Source of the DNA: Candidatus Pollutiaquabacter sp.
GTDB taxonomy: Bacteria; Bacteroidota; Bacteroidia; AKYH767-A; 2013-40CM-41-45
Assembly (NCBI GenBank): GCA_947465495.1
Contig: CANIAS010000024.1
Coordinates: 1-35,754 of the forward strand
Reading direction: 5' to 3'
DNA length: 35,754 bases
Shown: one piece after another, positions 1-9,528 of the stretch
Layout of the letters: every line of letters starts with the position of its first letter
Numbering within the stretch: position 1 is the stretch's first letter
Position numbers and translations under genes: made by a program
The notes under the pieces: generated by a model
Told to the model about the DNA's origin: nothing
The model's database searches: none
The model's input: the letters and a program-made list of their open reading frames with translations, nothing else

Positions 1-30
1 AAAATGTTGATATTCATTAAGAAAAAATAC

Positions 31-61
31 TTGCAATCAGGTCAGATTTAATGTAGATTTG
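31..61 (+). promoter_or_regulatory. Bacteroidota-type promoter for the giant T9SS protein
   Basis: A TTG at 31-33 and a TAGATTTG at 54-61 are separated by 20 bases. This fits the TTG-N(17-23)-TAnnTTTG pattern known for the primary sigma factor of Bacteroidota. Transcription would start near 65, giving a leader of nearly 90 bases. The match is read directly; activity is inferred. Confidence 0.6.
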
Positions 62-72
62 AGAACGATGTA

Positions 73-95
73 ACCTGGACGAAATATACCCAGGT
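73..95 (+). other. Leader hairpin upstream of the giant gene
   Basis: ACCTGG (73-78) is complementary to CCAGGT (90-95) with an 11-base loop. It lies in the predicted leader, about 58 bases before the start codon. It has no U-run, so it is not an intrinsic terminator. A role in mRNA stability is possible but not shown. Confidence 0.3.
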
Positions 96-152
96 CATCG
101 GTCATTCATAATCTAAAATCAATTCAGTATACACCTTCCAATTTCCTCTACC

Positions 153-3100
153 ATGAGATTGAAGTTTACAACTCAGTGCTTGTTTTTTTCAATGTTCGCG
201 CTGCTTTGGTGCACATCCATCAATGCGCAACCCGGCATCGGAATCTCCTACACCGTTTCGCAGCCACAAGTGCCTCGCCCACAAATTACCAATCCAGCGG
301 TTGCCTCCTCTGTCGCCAACTCGGTGAGTACCGTGCAACGTCTGGGTGGAACGCTCACCTACGGTGGAGTCCAGTACGACGGATTCGTAGCGTGTGCTAA
401 CGGTTGGATTGCACTGGTGAAACCAGTGGCCAATGGAGGACCAGCCACCGGTTCAGCGATTGCTACCATGGTAGGATCAGCTGCCGATAACCTAGCCGCT
501 CCTTCCACTGCCACCGGTGGTGGATATCCGGTGATTGCACCGCTTTGGGATCTTTTCACCGTTTCCAACTACGGCTATAGCTTGCAAGTAAACGTGCCCG
601 GCATTGGCACCAACGTGTGGTGTATTCGTTGGTCTACCTGCACCTGGGCGGGAACTACGCCCAACACTTTCTTCCTGTTAATCAACCCAACTACTGGCAC
701 CATCCGATTTGTGTACGAAAGTGTAAACTCTGCTGTTGCTACAGGTTCTGCTTCAGTTGGTATGACCGGTTCTTGTGACGGAGATTATTATTCTTGGGCA
801 TCTACCGGCGACGCCGCCTTGACCAACGCCACTGCCGTATCTGGTAATACGGTCACTTTTGGTACTGCAGTATCGGGTGTCACAGCCGGCATGACCTTGT
901 TGAATGCTAATACAACCGCTGCCCGATTTACGATGTCGGCCGCACAAACGGTAGCGAATCAAATCACATTAACAGCTGTAACTGGCATCTCCGTTGGGAT
1001 GTACGTCTACGGTCCTAGCATCGTACCAGGAACTACTGTCACCGCAATCGTAGGTACCACCATCACACTCTCTGCAAACACTATAGGTTTAATCCCTATT
1101 GCAAACGGAATTTCAATCAGTTATTTTCCTCCCAACACCACCGTCACCAGTGTCAGCGGTAGCACCATCACATTTAACAACCCTGGAGTTGGAACGTGGA
1201 GCGCCAGCGCCGCTACATTCCGCATGGTCAGCACTGTAAAAGACAGTACCACCACCTATGCAGCTATCGGAAGCGGCACTGCCTTCCCACGACCAGGTGC
1301 ACCTGGCGTGAACTATTATCTGGACTGGACGCCTATCACACCTTGGAACGATGGATGCTCCGGAACATCACTTTCGTGCACTGGCGCTACCCCAAACCTG
1401 GGCACCATCACTGGCACTTGCACCAATACTCAGTGGAACATCGGTTCAGCTACTGCATCTACCTCTGGTAATATGTCATGCGGAGCTGCTGGTGAAAACA
1501 AAGATGTTTGGTTTACGGTAAACAAACCAGCCGGTGTTGGCAATTTCATTGTGCGTACGTCAGCGGCAACTACCGGCAATTGTGGCTCCATTAGCGGAAC
1601 TTCGGTAGAAGTATTCAGCGGCACCTGTGCGGCGCTAGTTTCTGAAGGATGTGCCACCACCAGCATTGCTGGTACCGGCACATTCGGCGAAGTAGGCATT
1701 GCTGGTAACTCCTGTTCGGCTGCAACTTACTACATCCGTGTGACAGGCGACAACAACGCAGTAGGCCGCTTCGGGATATGTTCTGTGAGTGATGTATCTG
1801 CAGGCTCTACCTGTGCAAACGCGATCAACATCAATAGCAATGGCGGATTACCATTTACGGCCAATTGCTTGAGCACTACTGGAACAGTTAACAACTACAC
1901 TAACAACGGATGTAATACCGGTTACGCAGGAGAAGATATGGTCTTCACTTACACAGTTGCTGCGACCGAGTGCGTAACACTTTCCACAACAGGAGGTACG
2001 GGTACCAATTCAGGTATTTTCGTTTTTGACGGATGTCCTGGCACAGGCACATGTATTGGCTCATCCACCAGTGCATCAACTGCGTCAACCTTGAACATCA
2101 CGTTGACACCAGGCACTTACTACTTCGTGATTGACAATTTGGTTGGCCCAATGACCAACTTCAACTTCTCTGCTACCTCTTCTGGTACTGGTCCTGTTAA
2201 CGATGACCCGACTGGAGCTGCCGCAGTAATGATTTCACCGAATTGCTTGATGGGTGTTGCAGGCACTACCTATTGTGCCAGTGCCACCAATTCTTGCGGC
2301 GCTGGATTGGCTACCACAGCTTGCGGATCGTACAACTACAACGGCGACGTATGGTACACCATCACCGTCCCTGCTACCGGCTTTGTCGACGTTCGCGTAT
2401 CTGCGGGCGCAGCTGCTCCAATTGCTTCGGACCCTGCCATGGCCTTGTACATCGGCACCTGTGGATCTTTTACAGAAGTGGCTTGTAACGACAATACCAC
2501 GGGTAATTACCCTCAAATACTTTACGGCGGTCTGATTCCTGGTTCCACGGTGTATGTTCGAGTATGGTCAAAGACTGGCACTACAGCTGGCTCTTTTAGC
2601 ATCTGCGCTACCACGTGTACAACCGCTCCAAACGATGCCTGTTATCAAGCTACAGCCTTAACGCCAGGTGCTACGTGCACCTACATTTCATCCACTACCT
2701 TCTGCGCAAACCCATCATCGGGTGTTGCAGCGCCTACCTGCGGTGGCACTGCCAACAGTGATGTTTGGTTTTCTGTGATTGTTCCTGCCAATGGTAATAT
2801 CGCTATCACAACAGCTGCGGGAACTACGGCTCCTGCGATGACGGATGCAGCGATGGCCATTTATTCTGGCTCTTGTGTCGCATTGACACAAATTGCCTGT
2901 AACACCGGATCGCCGTTTCCTACCATTTCCTTGACAGGACAGACACCGGGCGCACAATTATTCATTCGTGTTTGGCCGGAAGGAAATACGGTTGCTGGAA
3001 GCTTCCAGATTTGCGCCACTTCTACTTGTAACGCCCTGGATGAATGTACCAGTGCAGCGACACTGCCATTTTCAGCTGGCGCTACACCGACCTATTACAC

Positions 3101-6100
3101 ATTCAACAACGCGTGCGCTACCACTTCGGCAAATACGCCACTTGCATCGTGTGTAGGTACATTGGTGCGCGACATTTGGCTGACCGTTACAGTTCCAGCA
3201 GGTGCTACTCAATTGACGATTACCTGCCTTACCGGCACCATGCCTGACCCGGTTATGCAAGTTTACACGGGAACATGCGGAGCATTAACGCAATTCACCT
3301 GTAACGATGACGCAGGCCCAGGTCTTGCTCCAGAAATTTCATTGTGCAGTGTTACCGGCGGCCAAACCTTATACATCCGTATGTTCCCATATGGAGGCGG
3401 TACGGATGGAGCATTCCAGATTGCAGCTTTCAACCCTGCGATTACGCTACCAAATCCGTATCAGAATGACGACCCATGTACCTTGGGTTCTACCAACGTT
3501 CCACTCTTCCCGGTAACCGTTGGTTGTCAGATGACATTAATGTCTTTCCGTTGTAGTTCACCAACTACCCAATATGCGGGTATTCCTGCTCCTGTAAACT
3601 GTTCTCCAATCTATCAACCAGGATGGAGTCCTTCCAATGACATTTGGGTGCGGGTCGTAGTTCCTCCAGGAATCACCGGACTGAACTTCAATACGATGTC
3701 AGGAACCTACAACGACGACAACATGGTTGTTTATCGACCGACCAACTGTTCCACCATGGTTCAGCTAGCCTGTGACGACGAAACTGCCAGCCGTTCCACC
3801 GGTACACCTGGCTGGATGCCTTATATTTCACTGGGCGGATTAACACCCGGAGAAACGCTCTATGTACGCCATTATCCTTGGTTTGGCGGAACTTCTCAGC
3901 AAGGAGACTTCTACTTCTGCGTTGAGCCTGCTTGTTCAACCACTGTGAGTAACGACGAAGTTTGTGCGGCACTTCCATTAACAGTTAATGGCGGATGTTT
4001 GTATCAAGGCCCGTATACCAACAGCTGCGCCAGTTATAGTCCAATTACGCCCTCGCCAACCTGTGGCGCATTCGTAACTTCTGGAGCCGCTGCCAGTCGA
4101 GACGTCTGGTTTACCGTAACAGTACCAGCCGCAGGACAATTGACATTAGATGTTCAATCCATCACGGTAGCGGATGCTGCTATGGCAGTCTATTCAGCCG
4201 CCAGTTGTGCCGGACCATTCACCCAAGTAGGATGTGATGACAATTCCAGCTTGAATGCAAATATGCCTTACCTAAGTTTGACGGGGTTAACGCCTGGGGC
4301 TACACTCTATGTTCGAGTATGGGCTAAGAACGGTGCCAGTGGCCAATTTAATATATGCGCCACAGACCCATGTCCATTGGGCACACCACCCAATGATGAT
4401 CCTTGTAATGCTATTGCCATGACGGTTGGCACAACGTATACCGGCTATAACTCCTGTTCTACGAATACCACTGATCCTGGTATGCCTACACCTACCTACC
4501 CTTCTTGCTGGACCAGCGTAGGAAATGCAAATACCGTTTGGTACAAGTTCGTTGCGCCTTCCACATCAGTAAATATCGTGACCACACTGGGAACATTGAC
4601 GAATACTCAAATCGCCTTGTACCAGGGAAGCTTCTGCTTTTCATTGACTCCATTTGCCGGACTTTGTAACGATAACTATTTGCAGTGCGGTACATCTACC
4701 AATGCATCTCAAATCATTGCTACTGGACTTTCACCAGGTCAGACCTACTATATTATGTTGGACGGTTCAGGCAACCTCACTGGAAACTTCGGCATTACCG
4801 TCTATGACGCAAACGTTGCATTGCCTGCAACGCCACAACAAGACTGTCCTGCGGCCACGGTTATCTGTTCTCCACAAACCACCTTTAGTGCACCTGGCTT
4901 TGTTGGTTCAGGGAACTATTGCGACATGGGACCTGGTGGTACTGCATACGGTTGCGTACCTGCCACCGGAGCTCGAGAAAACAACTCGTCCTGGTTTGCC
5001 TTTACCATTGACACGACTGGCTTCCTAACCTTCGACATCTTCCCTTCCAACTCCAGCGCAAACTTCGACTGGGTATTGTGGAACATTACCGGAAGCACCT
5101 TGCCAGGAGGCGTACCGAATGGTACTGTTTGTCAGGCTATCACTGCGAATTCACAGACCATTGCTGCGTGTAACTATTCTAACCACATGAGTTTCACCAA
5201 CGGTACTACTGGTATGGGATCTCAAAGTAATTGCACCAATTGTGGTACAGCTGACTCTTCCTATTCGTTACCTCTCAGTGTAACAGCTGGTCAGACCTAC
5301 CTGATGATGATTAATAATACATCGGGGCAATCTTCTGGATTCACCATTGACTTCACCAATACACCTTGCGTACAATATGTAGCAGCCAATCCATTGAATT
5401 GGTCTGGAGGAGCAAATGCTTCATGGAACGACCCGCAGAACTGGGGAGGTTGTGGTATTCCTAGTTGTGCTGTAGGGGGTAGTTTATTACCCGGACTTAA
5501 CCAGCCTGTCATTTCAGGAACTGAAACAGTTAATAACCTCATCATCAACCCAGGCGCCTCGTTAAGTCTTGCTGCTGGTGCAACATTAAATATATGTGGC
5601 AACTTCATCAACAATGGAAGTTTTAACGCCAATGTAAATTCTACCGTACGGTTTATCGGTTCCGGCACGCAATTCATTAGTGGTAATTTCACGGGAACCA
5701 GCCGCTTTGGAAATCTGATAATTGATAAAGCAAGCACAGGTACCAATGTCACCATGAATTCCACGGTAGAAGTTGGCGGAGACTTCTCTACAGCCAATGC
5801 AACCAGTGTGCTTAATTTGAACAACAAGATTTTACGTCTCTACGGCGACTTTACCAATGCCGCTGGCAACACTACCATCATTGGTGCTGGCTCAGGAGTT
5901 GCTGGTTCAACTGTAGAGTTTGCGGGTAATACCAATCAGGTATTTACCAACAACGGCAGCAACTTGATCCTAAACAATGTCACCATCAATCAGCCTACGC
6001 CAGGCTTCACCGTTACGATTACGGCCAATGCTACCAGTAATTTGATTGTTGGAACCGGAGGCGCATTAACCCTGAATAGTGGCCGCATCATTACCGGCAC

Positions 6101-7478
6101 AGCGAACGAAGTAGTAATTCAAAACACCGCTGCAGGCGGAGCAAATTCAGGCAACAATAACAGCTATGTAGAAGGATGGATGCGTAGGTATTTTGGAACA
6201 ACACCAACCAACTACGAATTTGCTGTGGGCGATGCCCTGTACGGATACGAAAGAGCCACTTTGAATTTCACCACGGCTCCTACAACACCGTATCAATTGG
6301 TGATGCGCTTTATGCGTTGGGGCGGATCTAACCTGCCACTTGTAAATGGCGTATATCCTCCATTGGAATGTGCCAATTACGACTGGAGTGCGAAGCCCGC
6401 ACTGAACCACGGTTATTGGCATACTGTTTCCAGTACGGCTGCACCGACAGGAACCTATAACCTTGAATTGTGGAATCGTTCACAGACAAATTATACGGGT
6501 ACCACTTCATTCAGCTATCCTAATTCCGGCCAAGCCGTAACCAGTAACGTAATTCCATTTACTAATACTGCTGGACTTACAGTTGGAATGAATGTATTGT
6601 CTGCGGGAATTCCTGCAGGAGCCACTGTAACTGCGGTAACCGCCACCAATGTAACAATCAGTGTTCCTACTACGAGCCCATTGGCATTAAATGCTTATGT
6701 CTATTTCTTCACCCCAGGCGCAGCAGGTCGTTTCGACGCGCTTACTATCATGAAAGACACTACTTCTAACGGTGGTGGTGGATGGAAAATGGAAGCTCTG
6801 TGCCCGTGCAACAACACCTATCCTCCACCAAACAAGCCAAACTCCAAGCGTTATCAATACAATGCGAGTGTTTCTGGCTTCAGCAACTTTGCCACAGTTC
6901 AGTTTGGCACGCAACTTCCTATCGAGTTGATTTCCTTTACGGCTGACCAAACCAAAGATGGAAACATCTGTCAGTGGTCGACCGCTTCCGAAGACAACAA
7001 TGATTACTTTGAAGTAGAACGGAGCTACGACGGGGAGAATTTCGAATCAATTGGTAAAGTAGCTGGGTTCGGAGTAGGCACAACCACCGAAACCCACGAA
7101 TATTCATTACTGGATAAAGATCCTTGCAATGGCATTGTTTATTACCGGTTGAAACAGGTGGATATTGACATGAATTCAACCACGTCGGATGTAATTGCAT
7201 TGAATTGTATGCGCTCTAAGGACGACCTAGTGCTCTTCCCAAATCCTGCGTATGACAAGATCACCTATTCATTCTATGAGAATATCGATGGTGTTGTAGA
7301 TGTACAGTTGGTTGATATGATGGGCAAGACCGTCAAGTGGGAGCGTTATAGTGTAACCAGAGGATACAATAGCCTTCGTTCTACCATTGACGATGTAGCC
7401 GCTGGTATCTATTATCTCAAGATTGAACGCATGGATAAGACGGGCGATAGCCGAATGGTTCGCTTCACCAAGCGTTAA
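153..7478 (+). CDS. Giant multidomain secreted protein with T9SS type A sorting domain
   Basis: A 2441-residue secreted protein. A signal peptide spans residues 1-25, with cleavage likely after SINA. An N-terminal beta domain (about 26-395, ending near YYLDWTP) is split by an inserted module at about 222-357. About nine PPC-like modules of 137-156 residues follow (about 405-1745); each carries a D-V/I-W-F/Y core, a 'YSG.C..L' strand and, in most, a 'LTPG..LYVRVW' strand. Next come a beta-helix-like stretch (about 1746-2000) and a domain beginning YVEGWMRRYFG that holds a second inserted module (about 2126-2188). An FN3-like linker starts at LPIELISF (about 2256), and a type A T9SS sorting domain with FPNP and GIYYLKI ends the protein. 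The protein should cross the outer membrane by T9SS and be attached to the surface or released. I see no catalytic domain, so adhesion or matrix binding is the likeliest role (inference). It is monocistronic, with its own promoter and terminator. Confidence 0.9.
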   Translation: MRLKFTTQCLFFSMFALLWCTSINAQPGIGISYTVSQPQVPRPQITNPAVASSVANSVSTVQRLGGTLTYGGVQYDGFVACANGWIALVKPVANGGPATGSAIATMVGSAADNLAAPSTATGGGYPVIAPLWDLFTVSNYGYSLQVNVPGIGTNVWCIRWSTCTWAGTTPNTFFLLINPTTGTIRFVYESVNSAVATGSASVGMTGSCDGDYYSWASTGDAALTNATAVSGNTVTFGTAVSGVTAGMTLLNANTTAARFTMSAAQTVANQITLTAVTGISVGMYVYGPSIVPGTTVTAIVGTTITLSANTIGLIPIANGISISYFPPNTTVTSVSGSTITFNNPGVGTWSASAATFRMVSTVKDSTTTYAAIGSGTAFPRPGAPGVNYYLDWTPITPWNDGCSGTSLSCTGATPNLGTITGTCTNTQWNIGSATASTSGNMSCGAAGENKDVWFTVNKPAGVGNFIVRTSAATTGNCGSISGTSVEVFSGTCAALVSEGCATTSIAGTGTFGEVGIAGNSCSAATYYIRVTGDNNAVGRFGICSVSDVSAGSTCANAININSNGGLPFTANCLSTTGTVNNYTNNGCNTGYAGEDMVFTYTVAATECVTLSTTGGTGTNSGIFVFDGCPGTGTCIGSSTSASTASTLNITLTPGTYYFVIDNLVGPMTNFNFSATSSGTGPVNDDPTGAAAVMISPNCLMGVAGTTYCASATNSCGAGLATTACGSYNYNGDVWYTITVPATGFVDVRVSAGAAAPIASDPAMALYIGTCGSFTEVACNDNTTGNYPQILYGGLIPGSTVYVRVWSKTGTTAGSFSICATTCTTAPNDACYQATALTPGATCTYISSTTFCANPSSGVAAPTCGGTANSDVWFSVIVPANGNIAITTAAGTTAPAMTDAAMAIYSGSCVALTQIACNTGSPFPTISLTGQTPGAQLFIRVWPEGNTVAGSFQICATSTCNALDECTSAATLPFSAGATPTYYTFNNACATTSANTPLASCVGTLVRDIWLTVTVPAGATQLTITCLTGTMPDPVMQVYTGTCGALTQFTCNDDAGPGLAPEISLCSVTGGQTLYIRMFPYGGGTDGAFQIAAFNPAITLPNPYQNDDPCTLGSTNVPLFPVTVGCQMTLMSFRCSSPTTQYAGIPAPVNCSPIYQPGWSPSNDIWVRVVVPPGITGLNFNTMSGTYNDDNMVVYRPTNCSTMVQLACDDETASRSTGTPGWMPYISLGGLTPGETLYVRHYPWFGGTSQQGDFYFCVEPACSTTVSNDEVCAALPLTVNGGCLYQGPYTNSCASYSPITPSPTCGAFVTSGAAASRDVWFTVTVPAAGQLTLDVQSITVADAAMAVYSAASCAGPFTQVGCDDNSSLNANMPYLSLTGLTPGATLYVRVWAKNGASGQFNICATDPCPLGTPPNDDPCNAIAMTVGTTYTGYNSCSTNTTDPGMPTPTYPSCWTSVGNANTVWYKFVAPSTSVNIVTTLGTLTNTQIALYQGSFCFSLTPFAGLCNDNYLQCGTSTNASQIIATGLSPGQTYYIMLDGSGNLTGNFGITVYDANVALPATPQQDCPAATVICSPQTTFSAPGFVGSGNYCDMGPGGTAYGCVPATGARENNSSWFAFTIDTTGFLTFDIFPSNSSANFDWVLWNITGSTLPGGVPNGTVCQAITANSQTIAACNYSNHMSFTNGTTGMGSQSNCTNCGTADSSYSLPLSVTAGQTYLMMINNTSGQSSGFTIDFTNTPCVQYVAANPLNWSGGANASWNDPQNWGGCGIPSCAVGGSLLPGLNQPVISGTETVNNLIINPGASLSLAAGATLNICGNFINNGSFNANVNSTVRFIGSGTQFISGNFTGTSRFGNLIIDKASTGTNVTMNSTVEVGGDFSTANATSVLNLNNKILRLYGDFTNAAGNTTIIGAGSGVAGSTVEFAGNTNQVFTNNGSNLILNNVTINQPTPGFTVTITANATSNLIVGTGGALTLNSGRIITGTANEVVIQNTAAGGANSGNNNSYVEGWMRRYFGTTPTNYEFAVGDALYGYERATLNFTTAPTTPYQLVMRFMRWGGSNLPLVNGVYPPLECANYDWSAKPALNHGYWHTVSSTAAPTGTYNLELWNRSQTNYTGTTSFSYPNSGQAVTSNVIPFTNTAGLTVGMNVLSAGIPAGATVTAVTATNVTISVPTTSPLALNAYVYFFTPGAAGRFDALTIMKDTTSNGGGGWKMEALCPCNNTYPPPNKPNSKRYQYNASVSGFSNFATVQFGTQLPIELISFTADQTKDGNICQWSTASEDNNDYFEVERSYDGENFESIGKVAGFGVGTTTETHEYSLLDKDPCNGIVYYRLKQVDIDMNSTTSDVIALNCMRSKDDLVLFPNPAYDKITYSFYENIDGVVDVQLVDMMGKTVKWERYSVTRGYNSLRSTIDDVAAGIYYLKIERMDKTGDSRMVRFTKR
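816..1225 (+). repeat. Inserted Gly/Thr/Val-rich module, N-terminal copy
   Basis: This in-frame segment of about 136 residues interrupts the N-terminal domain between DGDYYSW and STVKDSTTTYAAIG. It contains two to three imperfect units of the form 'G.xVGMxV...I.PGTTVTAI.GTTITLS'. The middle unit (about 963-1065) resembles the segment at 6529-6717 of the same gene. The boundaries are judged by eye from the change in composition and are approximate. Confidence 0.55.
1350..5387 (+). repeat. Nine tandem PPC-like beta modules (protein level)
   Basis: The W of the DVWF-like core recurs near nucleotides 1506, 1935 (Val-Phe variant), 2350, 2764, 3175, 3643, 4108, 4537 and 4990, a spacing of about 137-156 residues. 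Modules 3 to 7 are the most alike, often starting 'NDDPC' or 'NDACYQA' and ending 'F.ICA'. Paired cysteines recur in each. The sequence resembles bacterial pre-peptidase C-terminal (PPC) domains; this is a family guess from pattern, not from a search. DNA identity between units is low, so the duplication is old. Confidence 0.6.
6529..6717 (+). repeat. Inserted module, C-terminal copy
   Basis: This is a stretch of about 63 residues between NLELWNRSQTNYT...SGQ and GRFDALTIMKD. It contains 'LTVGMNVLSAGIPAGATVTA', which closely parallels 'ISVGMYVYGPSIVPGTTVTA' near 1000 in the same gene. Here it sits inside a different host domain. Boundaries are approximate. Confidence 0.5.
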
Positions 7479-7500
7479 TCCATTTTCTTTCATTTCCAAA

Positions 7501-7530
7501 AGCCGTGACCACTTGGTCACGGCTTTTTTT
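7501..7530 (+). terminator. Intrinsic terminator of the giant gene
   Basis: A perfect 10-bp GC-rich stem (7501-7510 with 7515-7524), a 4-base loop ACTT, and seven Ts (7524-7530). It starts 23 bases after the stop codon and precedes yidC, so yidC needs its own promoter. Confidence 0.9.
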
Positions 7531-7598
7531 ATGCCTGAGTGATTGGTGCAGAGCCATTTATACTGCCACACAGACCCTCAAAAGGACACCAAAATTGC

Positions 7599-7606
7599 TA
7601 TCTTTG
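7599..7606 (+). promoter_or_regulatory. -7 element upstream of yidC
   Basis: TATCTTTG matches TAnnTTTG exactly and ends 18 bases before the chosen yidC start. No TTG is seen at the usual distance upstream. A start near 7610 would give a leader of about 15 bases. Confidence 0.45.
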
Positions 7607-7624
7607 CGCACCTTTAAAAACACC

Positions 7625-9478
7625 ATGGACCGCAATTCTATTATTGGATTAATCCTCATTAGCGCATTAATCATTGGCTACACAGTATACACGCAGCCGT
7701 CAGCCGAAGAAATCCGACAACAAAAAGCCTATCGCGACTCTGTGGAAGCTGTCGAGGTTGCGCAAAAAAAACCAGAAGTTAATGCTACTGACACTGCGCA
7801 ATCATTAGGAAACCCCTTGGATTCTGCCATCGTCATTTCTGACTCTGCATTGCAGCAAGAAAAGCTCGCAAAATGGGGCGACTTCTACCCTTCCTCGGAA
7901 GGTCAAGAACAACTTCTAACACTTGAGAACAATAAACTTAAAGTAGTATTGAGCTCAAAAGGAGGCAGGATTCGATATGCGGAACTCAAGGATTACAAAA
8001 CGTGGGACGGCCGACCAGTTCGATTATTAAGTTCCGACTCTTCTGCCTTCAATTTAACCTTCTCATGTGGCAACCGCATTATCAACTCATCGGAGTTATA
8101 CTTCGGCTCCGGCGGCAGTTCGACCAATGGGACTTTAAAAAACGTAGATTTCCGCGCAGCTGCAGGAGAGGGAAAATACCTGGAATTCCAATACTCCTTG
8201 CCGGATGATAGTTACCTCGTTAACTTCTCGATCCGTACAGTAGGTTTGCAAGATGTGATTAGCGCCAATGCCACGTACCTAAATCTTGACTGGAAAGACG
8301 AGATGATGCGGCAAGAAAAAAGCATCGCTACCGAACGCACTACCTCTACCATCTACTACCGTTTCACCGATGAAGATGTCGACTATCTCTCCGAGACCGA
8401 AGACGAAAAGCAATCGTTAAAAACCAAAGTGAAATGGGTCGCCTTCAAACAACACTTCTTCAATACGACTCTTATAGCCGATCAGTCATTTGACTCACCG
8501 GTGGTAGAGACCTTCACTGATAAGGAAAGTACCACTGGCGTAAAAGTCGTTTCCGCTTCTTTCTCCTTGCCTTATAACCACCAGCGTGAGCAGGAATATG
8601 GCATGCGTTTTTACTTAGGGCCGAACCACTACCAATCGCTAAAGCAGATTGACGATTTGGGAATGGAAAAAATGATTCCACTCGGGTGGGGCATCTTTGG
8701 CTGGGTGAATAAATTCCTGGTAATTCCCACCTTTAATTACTTAAACAGCTTTCACCTGAATTTTGGTATCATCATTCTGATACTAACGGTACTGGTACGA
8801 ATTGTTATACTCCCGTTGACATTCGGATCATTCAAATCACAAGCGAAAATCAAAGTGCTTCAACCGGAAATCAAAGAGATCAACGATAAATTCGGTGATG
8901 ATCCGATGAAAAAGCAGCAGGAGACCATGAATCTGTATCGGCGTGCGGGTGTGAATCCCCTTGGAGGCTGCATACCAGGCTTACTGCAAATGCCAATTCT
9001 GATCGCAATGTTCAGATTCTTCCCCTCTTCTATTGAATTACGACAACAGCAATTTCTTTGGGCGCATGACCTGTCCACCTACGATTCCATTTTAAACCTG
9101 CCGTTCAATATTCCTTTCTATGGCGACCACGTCAGTCTCTTTACCTTACTGATGACCATCTCTACCCTGATCTATACCCGCATGAATATGCAAATGACTG
9201 CTGCGGCAAATCCTCAGATGAAGTGGATGATGTACTTGATGCCAATCATGTTCTTAGGTTTTTTCAATAGTTACGCTGCCGGTTTGAGTTATTATTATTT
9301 CCTCAGTAACGTGTTTGGATTCGGACAGCAATATCTTTTCAAGGCATTTACGGACGAAGAAGAGATTCACCGAAAGATACAAGAGAATAAAAAGAAGCCG
9401 GTGAAAAAATCGTCTTTCCAAGCACGGCTGGAACAGATGGCCAAAGAACGTAATGCCAATATGCCCAAAAAACGCTAG
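7625..9478 (+). CDS. yidC: Membrane protein insertase YidC
   Basis: YidC/Oxa1-family insertase of 617 residues. It inserts and folds inner-membrane proteins with or without SecYEG. An N-terminal membrane anchor (residues 5-22) is followed by a long periplasmic domain (about 23-350), as in Gram-negative YidC. The conserved insertase core then runs from about 355 to 590: 'LVRIVILPLT' with the hydrophilic-groove arginine R392, 'AKIKVLQPEIKEINDKFGDD', 'NPLGGCIPGLLQMPILIAMF', and 'WAHDLS'. The tail is strongly basic (KKPVKK...MPKKR), as expected for ribosome contact. The reading frame is open back to an ATG at 7505, but that ATG lies inside the terminator hairpin of the previous gene. The start at 7625 gives a normal signal anchor and follows the -7 element at 7599. 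Confidence 0.95.
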   Translation: MDRNSIIGLILISALIIGYTVYTQPSAEEIRQQKAYRDSVEAVEVAQKKPEVNATDTAQSLGNPLDSAIVISDSALQQEKLAKWGDFYPSSEGQEQLLTLENNKLKVVLSSKGGRIRYAELKDYKTWDGRPVRLLSSDSSAFNLTFSCGNRIINSSELYFGSGGSSTNGTLKNVDFRAAAGEGKYLEFQYSLPDDSYLVNFSIRTVGLQDVISANATYLNLDWKDEMMRQEKSIATERTTSTIYYRFTDEDVDYLSETEDEKQSLKTKVKWVAFKQHFFNTTLIADQSFDSPVVETFTDKESTTGVKVVSASFSLPYNHQREQEYGMRFYLGPNHYQSLKQIDDLGMEKMIPLGWGIFGWVNKFLVIPTFNYLNSFHLNFGIIILILTVLVRIVILPLTFGSFKSQAKIKVLQPEIKEINDKFGDDPMKKQQETMNLYRRAGVNPLGGCIPGLLQMPILIAMFRFFPSSIELRQQQFLWAHDLSTYDSILNLPFNIPFYGDHVSLFTLLMTISTLIYTRMNMQMTAAANPQMKWMMYLMPIMFLGFFNSYAAGLSYYYFLSNVFGFGQQYLFKAFTDEEEIHRKIQENKKKPVKKSSFQARLEQMAKERNANMPKKR

Positions 9479-9509
9479 TTGTCAATCTATTGGCAAAAAA
9501 GGATATTTG
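9479..9509 (+). promoter_or_regulatory. Candidate promoter of hppD
   Basis: TTG at 9479-9481, 20 bases, then GATATTTG at 9502-9509, which has one mismatch (first base) to TAnnTTTG. The TTG overlaps the last base of the yidC stop codon region. The predicted leader is about 16 bases. Confidence 0.45.
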
Positions 9510-9528
9510 TACCATAACTTAACAGACC

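Noticed and set aside
5297-5827. A 176-codon open frame on the minus strand inside the giant gene
   Set aside because: The plus-strand frame is clearly coding through here with domain structure; this frame's translation shows no family pattern and mirrors Asn/Thr/Gly-rich codons of the sense strand.
7505-7624. Upstream extension of yidC starting at 7505
   Set aside because: It begins inside the intrinsic terminator and crosses the promoter element; the extra residues resemble no YidC.
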